64,000 bases of DNA from Nansenia antarctica (Eukaryota > Chordata > Actinopteri > Argentiniformes > Microstomatidae): positions 9,283,612-9,347,611 of the forward strand of contig OZ022342.1 in the NCBI GenBank assembly GCA_963989245.1, written 5' to 3'. Shown in pieces: positions 34,228 to 48,397 of the stretch (positions within the stretch are counted from its first letter, which is position 1; every line of letters starts with the position of its first letter). Both the position numbers and the translations under genes were made by a program. The notes below the pieces were generated by a model. That model was given only the letters and a program-made list of their open reading frames with translations, was not told the origin of the DNA and made no database searches.

Positions 34228-35868
34228 GCTAGTACCAATGGCTAGTGTAAACAAAAGCTCACTGTAATTACAATTTCGAGTTGTGGCCACATATTTTCCT
34301 TGTGTGGTGAAGTATGACGCTGCATACAGCTCCAGAGCTCCAGAGTGACGTGGCTAGCCTGTAAATTAGCACCCGGATTTACACATTCTATTGAGAATTG
34401 CTCCTAGCTATATCTGACATTACTTTAATCACTCAGAAGTGCATCCATTCTTTGAGTAGTTTTTTTCCAAGAAAAGCCCAAGAAGCAAAACAGGCTGGGC
34501 CTGTAACATCCAAGAGTGGCAGAGCTTTTATTGGATATTCATTGAATTGTAAATGCTGTGACATTCCAATCATAAGCCAATCCCGTCATGGTAAAATAAC
34601 TAGAGCTTTAGGAGTGGGATACTGTCCTTCAACTGAAATTACATTCAAAAAAGGACTGCACCTTTTAGCTGTTGTGTTTAAATCCCTTGAACGACATGAC
34701 TCATATGCCAAGTTGCCCTAGATAAGCAGGGGCAATAGTTCGTTAGTTACATTGTGACTCATGCGCTTCCGTTTTATTCTGTCAACACAGAGTTATACAG
34801 GAATAAGACACTGTCATTAATTAAGCTATGCCTTTAGGGGATGACAAACAATGCAATACAATAAGATACAGGATAATCATCCCACAATCTTAGAAGGTCA
34901 GAGATAATTCTCTGAAATGTGTTGCAGTGAGTGAATCCAAGTTTGTTATATAAGTAGATGTTGCTTGGCATGTGAACTACCATCTGGGTACTCTAACACG
35001 GAGACCTCGAGCACTACCAATCCGTCATTTTCACAATACGGCTCACTTTAAAAAAAACGGTAGATTACTCACATTTCTTTTACATTCGATTAAACATGAC
35101 AAAAAAGTGCAAGTGCAAGGTGATGAAATAGTGGACGAAAAAACATGTTGGTGCCTATGCCATCGTCAGTGCCATACCACTGTTGTTCTATGTTCTCATG
35201 AGCCATCCCAGGGCAACTGTTGGTCTGAGCTCTCATTCTCTTCTTTTACAGCTCCCGCCTAAATCAGTCTTGTGCTGGGAGCCCACGCTCTCAACCTTTT
35301 GACCAACATCAGGGTACCAGAACTACATTGGAGAAGCTTATTAACTATACAGTGTGTGGACTGGAACCCCTCGCCCTCTCCCTCTCTGTCTTCTCCTTTC
35401 ACTTCTCTCCCCAGTGTCTCTCTTATTCTGTTTTTTTTTTAACTGCCTTGCCATTGAGGATGCTCCGTCTTCCCCTCTGTTCTCCTTGTAAAAAGTGGAT
35501 ATAATCCCATTTGAACTGCTGCCCGGGTCAGGGAAAAAACTGAGCGCAAACAAACAAAGAGAGGAGCGATGCGAGGGCCGTAATCAGGTTAGCTGTGTTC
35601 GTCCCGCTCCATCCTCTGCCTGCACAACCTGCGAGCGTGGCTGTCTCACACCGCCATTCTGGGTTCCATCCTTCTTTATGTTCTGAAATAATACTCACAA
35701 TGTGTGAGAGAGCACACCAGGGTTTAGCCGGCGGTGAACTCAATTATGGTAATAATTTCAGAATGACAACAAACTAATTTCAGAATGACAACAATCCTTG
35801 CATCTCTTAAAAAAGCGTTAAAGGACCATTGTACCTCAGGAATGTCTCTGGCCAATTGTAAATTGCCT

Positions 35869-35871
<3 letters not shown>

Positions 35872-35902
<31 letters not shown>

Positions 35903-35907
35903 GGTGG

Positions 35908-35942
<35 letters not shown>

Positions 35943-35986
35943 GGTGGGTGTGTGTCTGTGAGTGTGCATGTGTGTGTGTGATTGCA

Positions 35987-36026
<40 letters not shown>

Positions 36027-36037
36027 TGTGTGGGTGG

Positions 36038-36105
<68 letters not shown>
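35872..36105. repeat. (GT)n compound repeat with higher-order GTGGGTGG units
   Basis: About 230 bases of GT dinucleotides. The variant words gcgagtgtgtg and gggtgggtgtg recur at intervals of tens of bases, so a longer period is superimposed on the dinucleotide. Confidence 0.95.
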
Positions 36106-37734
36106 ACAGAGGATGTCTCTGGCATTAAATCCTTATAAATATTAATTGTGTCGGCGAAGGGCCAGGGAATGTGACCTTTTACTGGGGCTTGAACAGACCT
36201 TCCTCCAGCCTCTTACAAAGCATCCCAGTTCAAAGTGATCCAACTATGTGCGACCAACCCCCCCCCCCCCCCAAAACACCCATGTTTTTCTCTACAGTAG
36301 AGGAACCAAGTACCAAGACAGCACAGTTGAACATTGGCCAATAGTTAACGTTGATACATTTCTTGTAGGTCACCCCAGGCTCTATATTCAGCAGGTATGG
36401 ATGATGGTTGGCATTTCAAAGATTCTTGAAGAAGAAAAGCTTGTTTATTGTTCTACTTTTTTTCTTGGTAATAGGTTCTGCTCGCACCCTGTATGTATGT
36501 CAACAACCTCCTTTACATAGAGATGCTGTGATGTTGACTATGATGGCTTGATTGTGAGGCATTTAAATATAGTGACTATTAGTAGCAGGCCTGATTGGGT
36601 GTTTTGCATTCAAGTCCATTTGGCTTACCATTGAGTCGTTGGGCTGATATGCATAATGTAATGCTAACATCATGTGGACAAAGTCACGTGGCTTAAGTAA
36701 TTGGTTTTAGTAGAAGTTTAGTAGATGCTGGTTGACAGAACCAACTTCTATCAAAATAACTTATTATAAATATTATTACGCAGTGCCCGATTGTAAGTTA
36801 AGGTATGTGCTTATAACTTTGCATAGTGCTCATAAAAAAATCAGGTTTCACGTGAAAAGAGGGTACAGTATCAATGTTCAACTCAATGATCAAATATCAA
36901 CATAGTATATTGAAAACCTCTACCCAAGCCACATTTGTAAGTCAAATTTAACACTGTCAATGGATCTAAAAGTCTTCTTTTTTATTTTTTATTTTTATTT
37001 TTTACAGTTGTTAATCTATTTATAGCCACATTTCACCCAATTCAACCAGTTGAGCCCCCCATCACCCGACCTCCCCCATTCTGGTCCTTACGGGCCAGGG
37101 GACAATGAGCTCTGGCCTTCTGTCAGTTGGGACACCCATTAATTTGTGTTTCAGTAAGTGTCCTCTATTGTGCTGGGCACATTTTTGAGGTGGTGGTGAT
37201 GGTGGTGATGCTGGTGGGGCGTCGATAGTCCTGAGGAGAGAGGATAGGCCCCTTCTGCTGACGTCACACAGGCGCAGCCCCGTGTCAATAGGTGCCCGAC
37301 ATGAAAGCAGATGAAAGCAGCGGTTGGACCCACTTTTACATAGGCCCATAGACGTGTACAACCTCCGCAGCCTCAAGTGTAGCAGCAGCTAAGACCTCAT
37401 CATGGGCCTCAGAATGAAGATGAGAATTGCACTCTCTTATATATAAATATACCTCTATAGCTAATGCAGACCGCTGAAGCCTCTAGAAGTTAAACAACTA
37501 ATGTTGTGTCAGGGAGATGTCACGATAGATTCAGAAGACATATAATACACAGGCCGATATCCTCAGTTTAAAGACAATAGGCCTCTAGACAGTATGGCAG
37601 GAGGATATGCAATTTGTGGGAGGCAACATGTCTGGCCCCACAAGACTACCAGAAGACTGTCTGATAAGACTGGTTCCACTAACCCAAAACCCATAACTTA
37701 CATTGTCTACCATGGCCCATTTTAGTGGCCCATT

Positions 37735-37940
37735 TAGAATTTGCCATTTAGCAGACACTTTTAATCACAAAGAGATTTACAATTACAGATTACAGGGACA
37801 TTCTCCCTGGAGTAACTGAGGGCTAAGTGCCTTTACTCAAGGGCACACTAGTGGTGGCATTTAAGACAGGATTTCAAGTCACAACCTTCCGATCACCAGT
37901 CCAACTCACTTTCCACTAGACCACCACCGCTGCCCCATTT
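37735..37940. repeat. Old teleost interspersed repeat (SINE-like)
   Basis: The words gccatttagcagacac, gagatttacaattaca, gctaagtgcctttactcaag, ggcacactagtggtgg and the stretch up to ccactagaccaccaccgc have the order found in a common teleost dispersed repeat, as I remember it. The copy is diverged and its class is not assigned here. Confidence 0.55.
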
Positions 37941-39718
37941 ATTTGAGTCAAACTAAAACAACGCATTGGCAAATACAAGTTATTTGCGAATTGAGCATTT
38001 ATTTTTTGGGGGTAATTGTTTCTTTTTCCAGCACTCCTTGAGATGTTGAGATGTGCTGAATGCCTGTGGTTAGTGAAGGTGCCTCTAGGACATTTCTCCC
38101 AATGTCAATTCAGCATCCCTAAGACAAAGAATCCACCCAGCCAGCCAAGGAGCAACCTCAAAAACAGGCCCATCATCTCCCATTGATATTCCCCCAAAAG
38201 ATGAAGGACTGTTATTGAGTTGACACTGTAAACATGAGCAGGGAGGGTAGTGTAAAGCGGTCCTTTTCACCGGACCGTGTCACATATTATGGTACACTTG
38301 AGTTGTCCTAGTCTTCTCTATTCATCACCACTGTTATCAATGTTCCATCAACAATCTGAAAGTGAGTGGGTGTCGCCACACCTAAATACGTTGGTAAAGT
38401 GATTGCACCGCAACCAAAGAATACCATGACTACTCAAAAATATTTGGAGACAAACATAGCAAAGCTTGGAAAGAAAGCTCCATAGCGTACTGCAAATTCA
38501 GCCATTTCAGCCAGATTGTATTGTAATAGCGTATATAATGTCACTTTGTATGGCTTGGCACATTCCTGTAAGTATTCTATGAATGATAACCATGTGAAAC
38601 TAAGTGATCAGGCATAATCGAAGCACTGGAAAGGAAAGGCATAGTTTTATGTTATGTTATGACTGCATCATATATTAAACCTGTTACAAACACAACCTGC
38701 CTGCACACAGAGGAGGAGAATACAGCATCAGGTCAGATTGACAAAGCATTTGAACTTAAATGACGCCACATGATTTGCCAAATGTTGTAGCAAAAAAGGT
38801 AAAGGAGGTCAAACAAAGTTTAAGAGAAGAAGAAAGACATTAGAGAGATCATTTTGGGTTTGTTCTGTTTTTAGCAGGTTTGTTTATGTAGCTTAGCATC
38901 ATTAGCATTGTTGAATGATGACTTTTTCTCATATTTCTTTTCAAATTCCCTTTTGAAAACACCTGGTGCACTTGAATCAACCTTGCACTTGAATCAGCAC
39001 TACACCTTGTAGCCAACATAGCCTGTTTGTTCCACATACAGTATGTCCAGTATGTACATGTGTACGAGTCCTGAGCTTGGCATTTCCATTCCACACACAG
39101 TATTAGAAGGTAATTCATTATGCATTGTGCATTACAGCTGGAGATATTATGACAGCTGAGGATACAGAGACTGATACCTTATCTACGCGTGAACAAGAGC
39201 CTACACCCTTTGGCTGGTCCCACTCTTAGTTCTAGGGTGTGTCTTGCTGTCAACCAGTGGCTTGGTGAACCAAGACACAGTCTACAACAATAATGCAGTA
39301 ATAATGTTACTCTTTATGAAAGTAGATGGCTGACATTTAGCGAGCAACAACAGCAATCTTCTTTCTCAAGATGTCAATCCAAGAACAACGTTGTCTGCAC
39401 CCGACAACAAAGGCACGGTTTATGGTTTACCTTACCCACTTAACTCAGAATTCCAACCTTTGACAGCCCCTCAGGCCAAATGGGTAGAAAATCAGATCTT
39501 TTAATTCTATCAGTCAAAATGTCTCCTCGCCCATATACAGCACCTAACCTTATGTTGACAAGTCCTCCAAACACAAACAGGGTCTTTTATCATCATGGAA
39601 GGATTGCGCAATAAATGACCTCCTGGCTCCATATGAGAAACAGAAACTGAAACAGCAGACTACTGTCGGGGAGTTGGAGATTCTATGGTGTTCTGGACTA
39701 GATGGACAAGTTTGTCAG

Positions 39719-39782
39719 GCACACACACACACGCACGCACGCACGCACACACACGCACACACGCACACACACACACACACAC

Positions 39783-39829
<47 letters not shown>

Positions 39830-39878
39830 CACACTCACACACACACACGCGCACGCGCACACACACACACACACACAA
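39719..39878. repeat. (CA)n microsatellite with CG and TC variants
   Basis: About 160 bases of CA units. The left part is rich in CGCA, the middle contains CACTCA units and the right part CGCGCA. Confidence 0.95.
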
Positions 39879-39950
39879 AATCTCAGGAAACAAACAACAA
39901 AGAACCAAAAGTATGACATACAGAGATACAGATAACACACCTACACCTTT

Positions 39951-40021
39951 ATTCATTCATTCATTCATTCATTCATTCATTCATTCATTCATTCATTCAT
40001 TCATTCATTCATTCATTCATT
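39951..40021. repeat. (ATTC)n tetranucleotide microsatellite
   Basis: About 17 nearly perfect ATTC units, starting about 75 bases after the CA repeat. CATT/ATTC runs also border the LINE-tail units in this window (8450-8470, 55440-55475), so this may mark the end of a lost insertion. Confidence 0.95.
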
Positions 40022-40770
40022 ACACCCTTCGTTCCCTCTCTTGCTACTGGCCCTCCACACGTGTGTTCCAACAGAGATGAACGACATCAACATGAATCAT
40101 TTTCAAGAATGGAGACTCAGGGAAAGAAAACCTCCATATCCAAAGTGTACCCACCAAGTCCCCCCGTCTCCATAGGAACAGGTCTGTTGTTATTTTTGGC
40201 CGTCACGATTAATCTTACGGTATCCTGGAGGGTTGGGATAGGGGTGGGGGGGTGGGCGAGACATGTTCCACCACCTCCCCCCCCCCCACCCCCAGAGCAG
40301 GCAGAGTTTGATGGGTATTTAATGGGGGAGGGTGCTTTTCATCTGGCTCTAAGTCTAGGGGAACCCAGTCTCTCTCTTTCCCACCCTCGCTCACACGTGC
40401 TCCCTCACAAAGCCCCTTTAAGTGGTTTCAGATTGTGTACCTTGTCCTGGGCACCATCTCAGCACAGACTCGCTAGTTTGGTGGGTTTGGGTTGGTGAAG
40501 CAGGGGGGGGGTTGGTCAGCACCACTGAAAATAGCAGGTAAATACATGGCAAATCGCAGCTTTAATGTCTGTGTGCACAGTCTGGTACTAATTATGTTGT
40601 GCCCATTAAGGGTGGGCCGTGATGGCTGTCCACGGCAAACTCTCTCTTTTTTTTTACATGTCATGTCACCCCTTGGCTGCATACGACCCCGAATGTGCCA
40701 AAGAAGTTGATTCGAACATGTGTTTGCATCTCTTTAGCAGTGCAGTTCATACTTCAACTTTGCTCACATG

Positions 40771-40775
40771 CACAT

Positions 40776-40822
<47 letters not shown>

Positions 40823-40875
40823 TGCACACACGCACGCATGCATGCACGCACGCACACACGCACACACGCACACAC

Positions 40876-40937
<62 letters not shown>
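40771..40937. repeat. (CA)n microsatellite with CGCA/TGCA core
   Basis: Two CA tracts separated by a centre of CGCACGCATGCATGCACGCA type (about 40828-40855), which is self-complementary. Confidence 0.95.
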
Positions 40938-40939
<2 letters not shown>

Positions 40940-40959
40940 TTTTACTCATGGAAGGTCAG

Positions 40960-43900
40960 TGCCCAATGATACCACGTTACGCTAGCAGACCTAAAGAGCC
41001 ACTTTGAACTTGTGCCAACATACGCGGCAAGTAGCCAGCAAGTCACAGTCAAATACATTAATTGGCAAGCCACTTTTCTCCACTCTTTTCCTCCTCAGTT
41101 AGCCAATTAGTGTTATCAACTCCACTCAAATGAGCAATAATGAAGGAAATTGCGGAAGCAATGGCTATCATACTTACTAATGCTCCTTGGTAAACCGAAG
41201 AATATAGGCAATTATGCTGATTGTTGTAAACTACATGAGGATGATGATGATAATAACAACAACGATGAAATGGATAGGGAAAGTAATAATGAAACATTTT
41301 CTTTCATTTTGAACAATATGGGTATTTAGAGGACGCCTCCACCTTTACAGCGATGTATCTCCAATACCATTACATTCCTACATACATGTACACGCTCATA
41401 GATCAGGTGTAGTGTGCCGTGGGCTCTGTCTTAACCTCTCTTGACTAACAGTGACTAACCTCTCTTGACTTACCTAACCCCAACAGTGACACAATGACAC
41501 AGTGCTGCAATTACAGCTGAAGGTGGTATGTCAACACGGTCTGAGGCATGTCAGGAACTTCCTCCCCACAGAGACGAGTGGTTCCTGTCCTGCAGGTCCT
41601 CAGGAAGCAGACCTGGGGGGGGGGGGCACTAAGGCCACTGTGGTGCACAAGTGAATAAATTGATCCAAGAGCACTTTTAGAACGATTAATAATCAGTAAA
41701 TATCCACGACGAGAGAACGAGGAATTTAGAGGAAACTATGGAGAACAACCTCCTGGGCTGTTATCAAAAGTTGCAAAGTTGCATACTTGCTAATCATAAC
41801 ATCTAGATTGCAAACAGATAGAGGGGATGTTAGATGTTAGGAAACCCCTATGTAATCTATACCTTGCAAATACTGGCCGGGGGAGGAAGAAATGCATGAC
41901 TTTGTAGCTTTTATCCAGGGTTAAGGGAATATACATGGCTGTCATAGAGCATCCGCCTGTTTTCAGTTCTGGGGCTATTGATCTAAGTGGCATCCGTCGG
42001 CTCATCGACTTGGCCTCTGAAAATCTGCACATGGTGTCTTTGTGCTTATGTGATATTAGGGGTAATTGGGGTAATAGGGGTATATGCATTGTCCTTATTG
42101 ATTGTCTTACACTAATATTAGTCTGGGTCATCACAGGTTTGGAGAAGGACATTTGCTGTCAAGAAAAGGCGGACTATGGAATTGATTCTAGAATTGATTA
42201 CCCTTCTGTTCTGAGGTCATAGCTGAGGTTAAGCTGCATGGTAATGACCCTTATGTTCTATCCTGCTCTGTTTCAAAGACATCCCAACATGTTGTATTCA
42301 CATTTCGTTATATTAAAAATAGATGTGATAAATAGATTCTAAATCAATGATTAAAACATGAAAACAGATAATGTTATTCATTTTAATTGTGTTAGTATAA
42401 TTAAAACATAAACATATTAATATAAGTATTCAAAAAAGCCCTGTGAATATTTTTGTTGCTTATGCCTGTGTAGTAACATTTTAATTCCTCCTGTAACAAT
42501 GTCGACAAACATGCTGTTACATATAATTTGATACATTATTTGTAATTACACAGTCATAGATTTGAGTGTTTTTGGTGGAACAGAAACTCGATGAAAACAA
42601 GATGAAAACTCTTATTTCAACTTGTACTGTATAACAACAAAACAACTCCATTACCTTTTCATCACAAAACATTTATTCCTACTTAATTACTAAGAAACAA
42701 CATGCTATTGTCACATACAAGTCCAGTAATTACACCACAGTGTTTGCGAAATGTTGCTTCACATGAAGAGGTATCCTGCTGCAAGCCCCCCTGCTAACTG
42801 CTGAATTTACCCAGGCCTCTTATCATTTGTCTGGTTTTGCTGCCACCCCTCCAGGAAAAATAAACAACCAGTGTCTCTGGGGCGGATGAAAGGGAAACGT
42901 GCGAGAGGGGCGCACGCTCAGCCCGGGTGGTGTCTGCAACTGCTTTCTGTGGCCACTTTGAGTGTGCCTGCCCATCCGCCCGCCCGCCCGCCCGCCCGCC
43001 CGCCTGGGATGGGACAGTACACTAGCGAGGGGGCGGAGGGGGGGACTGAAATCCCTCGCTCCATATTTGTTTTTGTTAGCTTATAATGATCACTGCAATA
43101 CATTACTCTCAGAGGGGAGGGAGAGAAGGAGAGACAGGCATCAGCATGAAGACGTGATGGTGTTGGAGGAGGAGGAGGGTGAGGTTGAGGAAGAGGAGGT
43201 GTGTGGGAAGAGAAGGCAGGGGCAAGAGAGGAAATCATAACAGTCAGACAGCATCTGATGTTCTGTCCTGGTATAGAGGACGGGTGCCTCTCGAAGCCTA
43301 ACCCAAAACTATTTTGTGGCGCATTCTCTTTCTCTCCCACCTCCTCCCCGCACTGTGAGTGTGCATTTCCTCCAGCCACATCAAGACAGGAAATGCACGA
43401 GGCATGTTGTTGCCTCCCGGTTAGACATACCCCTCCATCCCTTTGAACAACGCATGGTAAACAAATAAACTTGAACACACGTAGGATGTGCCAAAATGGT
43501 CGCAATCAAGTAACAGACGACACACCATGCACCTGGTCTATAGCTGATTTTGCAAGAGAGTTATCTGTATCTGTTTCTGAATTGTTCGACAGAAGCAGTT
43601 TTTACAGTACATTACATTACATAATACACTGTAATGTTGACACTGATCAATCATTTCCCCTTCCATACGACTCTATAAGATTCAGATTGAATTTAATTGT
43701 CATTGACACAGTACAAGTACAAAAACAACAAAATGCATCAGTCAGTCGTCTTGTTTGTCTCAATGATAAGGTCAATCTGTTGGGTCAATCTGCCCCTAGG
43801 TAAATGTTTGGCATTGTCTCTATGTTTTCTGTTTTTGTCTGTCTGACTAGACTGTCTTTCTGTAAATGTATACATAATGTCCAATTAAAACGTTAACGAG

Positions 43901-44440
43901 TTAAAGTTTATTTTATGATACGATATAGTAACTTTCAATTCAAGTTGATGTACATCTCTGTTCAAGTGCTACAGTGGTGTATATGACATGGACACATTTT
44001 GGTCCTCAACAAGAGTCTGACACTCCTTTGCAACCACGCTGCACTACGCTCTCTAACCCTTTGGCACTCCACAACAACTCTGACGCAAGGCACGGGAGGG
44101 TTTGTCCAAACAAAGGTTTCATTCTGAACCCATAGTCCTCTGACCAAAAAAAATACGAACTAAAAACAAAACCTCTCATTCAACGTTTTTGAGGTGCTTT
44201 AGTCAAAGAAAGTGGAGTTGATTATAATAACATTTTCCACAGTGCACAGTCCTCCTCCTCCTCCTCCTCCTATACCGCCACCCTCCACTTTTATGATTTG
44301 GTTCTGTTTCTGGGAGCTGTTTCAATAGTAACAGCTAGACGGCCCAGAATGCCTGTGGCGGGCCCATTTCCTCCCTTGGTGCCCCTAACTCATCACTGAT
44401 TGGCCCTGCCGCCTTTCATCTGAGCTCAAGCCTTAATCAG
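40960..44440. other. Gene desert, fourth part
   Basis: No coding gene is seen. A poly-G tract lies near 41617-41627, a GCCC tetranucleotide run at 42972-43004, and a TCC run at 44250-44272. A segment at 43678-43735 carries aattgtcattgacacagtac, resembling an inverted LINE tail. The 195-residue minus-strand frame at 42918-43505 has no recognisable domain. Confidence 0.5.
42972..43004. repeat. (GCCC)n tetranucleotide repeat
   Basis: About seven CCCG units in a GC-rich island of otherwise AT-richer DNA. Confidence 0.9.
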
Positions 44441-44448
44441 AGGGGCTG

Positions 44449-44691
44449 GTGTGTGTGTGTGTATGTGTGTGTGTGTGTATGTGTGTGTGTGTGTATTTCT
44501 GTGTTGTTGGTTTTAGCAGTCTTGCCAGCCTGGGGGGGGCAGCCAGCCGCTGCTCTCTCTCTCTACAGTATATATACACACACACACACACACTCTATAT
44601 ACACACACACACTCACACACACACTTGGCAGCTAGGCTAACAGTGACATCACACACAAGCAGTCACAATGACAAAATCTTACTCTCGCTCT

Positions 44692-44729
<38 letters not shown>

Positions 44730-44773
44730 CTGACGCACAGTATGTGCACGCACACACGCACGTATGCACACAC

Positions 44774-44823
<50 letters not shown>

Positions 44824-44842
44824 AGACACACACACACACGCA
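44449..44842. repeat. Cluster of GT, CA, CT and CA microsatellites
   Basis: GT at 44449-44493, CA at 44574-44622, CT at 44691-44727 and CA at 44748-44842. The complementary GT and CA tracts could pair as a long imperfect stem. Confidence 0.9.
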
Positions 44843-46016
44843 AACAGAAACACAAACACATAGTCAGAATAGTTCTGGTCACCATTGCTGTTATGTGGAT
44901 GCTTTCCCACGTCTTGTAAATAAATATGTGTTTTTCAGAAGTCGAACTGGAGAATTGAACAAGGGATCAACCATCTTTAGGGTATGGTGGGAAAAAGATG
45001 GCTATTACAAACTCATGTTTTCAAACCTTTCCAGAACTAGTTCTTTCTCTTTAACTACCGCTGTCAAACATGAACAAAGGACCCCTCAGGCTGCGTAAGC
45101 ATGACTATGTTAATCACTGGCACTTCCTGTCACAGCGGAATACTGTTTCCTGTTCTGGGACTCATCAATAATGTCCAGTGTTGCATTGAGGTTCTCCATT
45201 AACCTACCGGAGATACTGTGTTCACCAAGAGGTCCTTTTATTCCACACTTATGAAAAATAATCATAATGTATGCTCTGTGCTTAGACTGACAACATCACA
45301 TTGTCAATCTCATCTCAATTAGAATGGGAACAATTATTATAGATAGAGAGCCGCAAAACTGATGCTGTATAAAGCGACTTTAAAGCTGTATAAAGCAGTT
45401 CTCAGCAATTTCGACGTCTGGATTTGTTAACACGGCAATGCTGATGATGTAGCGTAATAAAGTTGACTAACTTTTTGTACGTGCAGCGCACAGCTTTAAG
45501 CTGGTTAACCCCTTATCCCACAGAGCTGGAGGCCTGCCACTAAAGCCTATATACCGTATATTGAGCTTAAAATCTATGTAGCGAGTAATTGTCTATTAAT
45601 CCACAATCTGTGTGAATGTACTTTTATATGCATGGTGACTTATCCAAAGCCTCCGCAATATGCCGGGGTCCACTGGCATATGTGAGGCTAATGAGTGTCA
45701 GGGTCAGGGGCCACCAGGTCTGAACAGCCTCTGTCCACTGGTGGAGGGGCAAGGCTGGGACCGCTGTGGGGGCAAGGGGCTGCCTCCTGGTCAGACGTGT
45801 TGGCTGGGACCGGAGCCCCTGTCACTCCAATGTCCATCTCCCCGTTCAAGCCAGTTAATAGGATCAAACCCAGAAAAATGGCCAGAAATCTTTTTTTTTC
45901 TCGAGCATTAACGTGCGCCACCCTGGCCCATCTGCCCCCAGATGGGGGTCCCCGAACTAGTCCCCCCCCTGGGGATTAAAGTGTTGGGCCTGGTGTGTGT
46001 GTTTGGGTGTGGGTGT

Positions 46017-46047
<31 letters not shown>

Positions 46048-48144
46048 TGGTGGGCCGGGGGTGTCCAGCTAAGTGAGGATGCGTATGGATGATACCTAAT
46101 TACCTAGCAGATGATCCCGGGGTTAAGTTTCCATTGTTTGCTCTCGACTTTCGAGGTGACATATCCAGGTGGATTATCCCCACTTATATCCTACAAACCC
46201 CAAGGGATCCGGAGATGGGGACAGTCCCCGTTGTATTAGCTCCATCTGGAAAACACACTGTTCAGCTATAGCTACTTAGCTAGGCCTTGGGGTGTGGCTG
46301 GCCTCGAGCGAGACGGACGGGCCTCTATGGCGCTCAAATGGCAGACAACTAATTATCCCAAAATGCTGCCCAGTCGACACATTTCTCAAGGATCATCTCC
46401 CGGCGATGCTCTGATAGAAGTCTCTCAATACAATCGCAAAAAACTGTATGTATAGGTGTTCATGTGACATTGAGAATTACCTATGTACTTAATCGCCTTT
46501 GTATTCAAACGTTTTACATTGTGTTCTACATTGTTCAACAAGTTGCTCAATCAGAGACCGACCAACACTATTTGAATGTTAATGAACACACTTATTTTTT
46601 TTTGGGGGGGGGGGACAGTCAGAAAGACAGTAACAGAAGGAGAAAGAATGAGTGGCCAGGAGGAGGAGAGACAAAAGTGGACATTTGTCAACTTGAGTTG
46701 GTCTTGCCTCTCCTCTCCAAAGCCCCGCTCTCTGTGCTGTGTTAGCTGGTCCCTGGCCATTGTTGTAAGTTCCTCAGTGCTTTTTTCCCTGCAGTGCTAT
46801 GTGGCCCCTGACCCGCTCCTTTCTGTGCCTGTGTTCAGTGTTTTTAGTCCTGGTGCCACTGAACTGCTTTTTATCACATACTTTCCCACTACAGAATGAT
46901 AAAAGACCAGGGGAAGGACAATTCTCTGTCGTTTTTTCCTTTTTCTTTTTTCCCCCATCCCGTCTGAAAATCCCAAAGTTTCCACATCTCTGGCAGCCCC
47001 CCCCCCTTGTAACAAAAACACATAATTTGGGAAACACACAACAGAAAAATATGACAAAGGCGAGGAAACAGATCAAGCATTTTAATGAGATGGGAAGTGA
47101 CCATGAGAGGCGTAGGAGGTGGTAATCGTGGAAGCGGAGAGAAAGAGAGAGAGAGAGAGAGATGTATCCATTTGTGTTTTCTTAGCAAATGTTTAGCCAT
47201 TTGCAGGACATTCTTTATTCCCTTGTTCCCCAAAAGTGATAACACAGTTTTGTATCTGTCATGTATTTGTAAGTACAACTTGATGAGAGAGAAATATCAA
47301 TCAACACTGTTCTACTGTAGCTCATTATTGTAAAGAGCATTATTGTAAAGAGTGTGTGTGTGTGTGTGTCATTTGTCATTAGTGTCTTTGGATATCTTTC
47401 CAGCCTCATCAAGGTGTCCATTTGAAAACTCAGCGCCCCATTCTGAGATATCGCAAACAAGCAACAAATATGTTTGTTTTATTGCCTGATAATAATAATA
47501 ATCATATTTCTTGTCTCAGTGAACGGCTGGTGCGACTGGACATGAGTGAGGTTATTAGAGGGGGGGGAGCCCAGGATTTGGCGGGAGTCACTCTGTGCCA
47601 TTGGGTGCCTCTGAGGGACAATGCCATGTCTCTCTTTCTCTCTCTCTCTCTCTCTCTGGGGCCCGTCCACTACACTCCCCCCCCCCCACCCTACATTCCT
47701 GTCTGCTAATACATGACGAAGGCAACCGGCTGTTTGTACACACTTAACACAGTAAGTGCTTGGCCATATGAACTGAGGAGCAGGGACACAAGAGAGAGCA
47801 CATGTTACTGTACTATCTCACAGAGCATCCTGCAAACATGAAGTGGTGGTGTTAGGTTCACATTCCTCTGGCCCACGCTATGACCGGGGAGAACAATGAC
47901 AGGCCTTCTTCATGGACCCCTTGGCTTTCAGCTGTCCATGGAGAGAGAGCCACGGTCATGACTGCACCATGGCCTCACTAGGGAGGGAGTTTTACGTATC
48001 GGGACCACAACACACTATAGGCTGTTGTATGGCCTTTGGCCAACCTCAACCTCGAGTCATGATGAATAGTGTCATGGTGTAATGGTTCTAGAGTTTGATG
48101 ACGAGGACAGTTTGAATGATCCTAATCTCCTACCCACGTAAACA

Positions 48145-48285
48145 AAAGGTTCCAAAAGGAAGTCCCTTCTTTGGCAGAGCCCTTTGAATAACCTATTTGG
48201 GTACCAGGTAGAACCCCCCTTTGGGGGTTTGACAAAGAGTTATTTGGGGAACCCAAAAGGTTCTTCAAAGGGTTCTGCCTGGAGA
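48145..48285. repeat. Fold-back repeat with AACCCTTT / AAAGGGTT words
   Basis: The left half reads ccaggtagaaccccccttt and the right half, reverse-complemented, ccaggcagaaccctttgaag, so the two halves can pair. The word aaaaggttc recurs. Similar AAAGGGTTCT minisatellite-like elements are widespread in teleosts. Confidence 0.5.
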
Positions 48286-48333
48286 GTGTAGTCCTCATTC
48301 TCCTCCAACTCTCTCCTCCAGTTCCTCATCATC

Positions 48334-48361
48334 ATAGTCATCGTCATCATGATCGTCATCG

Positions 48362-48396
<35 letters not shown>
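48334..48396. repeat. (CAT)n trinucleotide microsatellite
   Basis: About 20 CAT units with GTC interruptions on the left and a pure stretch of about 11 units on the right. Confidence 0.9.

Positions 48397-48397
<1 letters not shown>

Larger units (their letters stand above)
34237..39715. other. Gene desert, third part
   Basis: No coding gene is seen. Contents are a large GT repeat (35872-36105), a poly-C tract (about 36258-36272), a GGTGGTGAT-type repeat (37190-37215) and an old dispersed repeat (37735-37940). Confidence 0.5.

Noticed and set aside
39951..40021. CRISPR-like or other spaced repeat arrays
   Set aside because: All tandem arrays in the window are simple microsatellites without unique spacers, and the DNA is vertebrate.
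42918..43505. 195-residue minus-strand frame, the longest in the window
   Set aside because: It spans a GCCC repeat and proline/serine-rich low-complexity sequence. There is no recognisable domain, and open length is expected in such GC-rich DNA.
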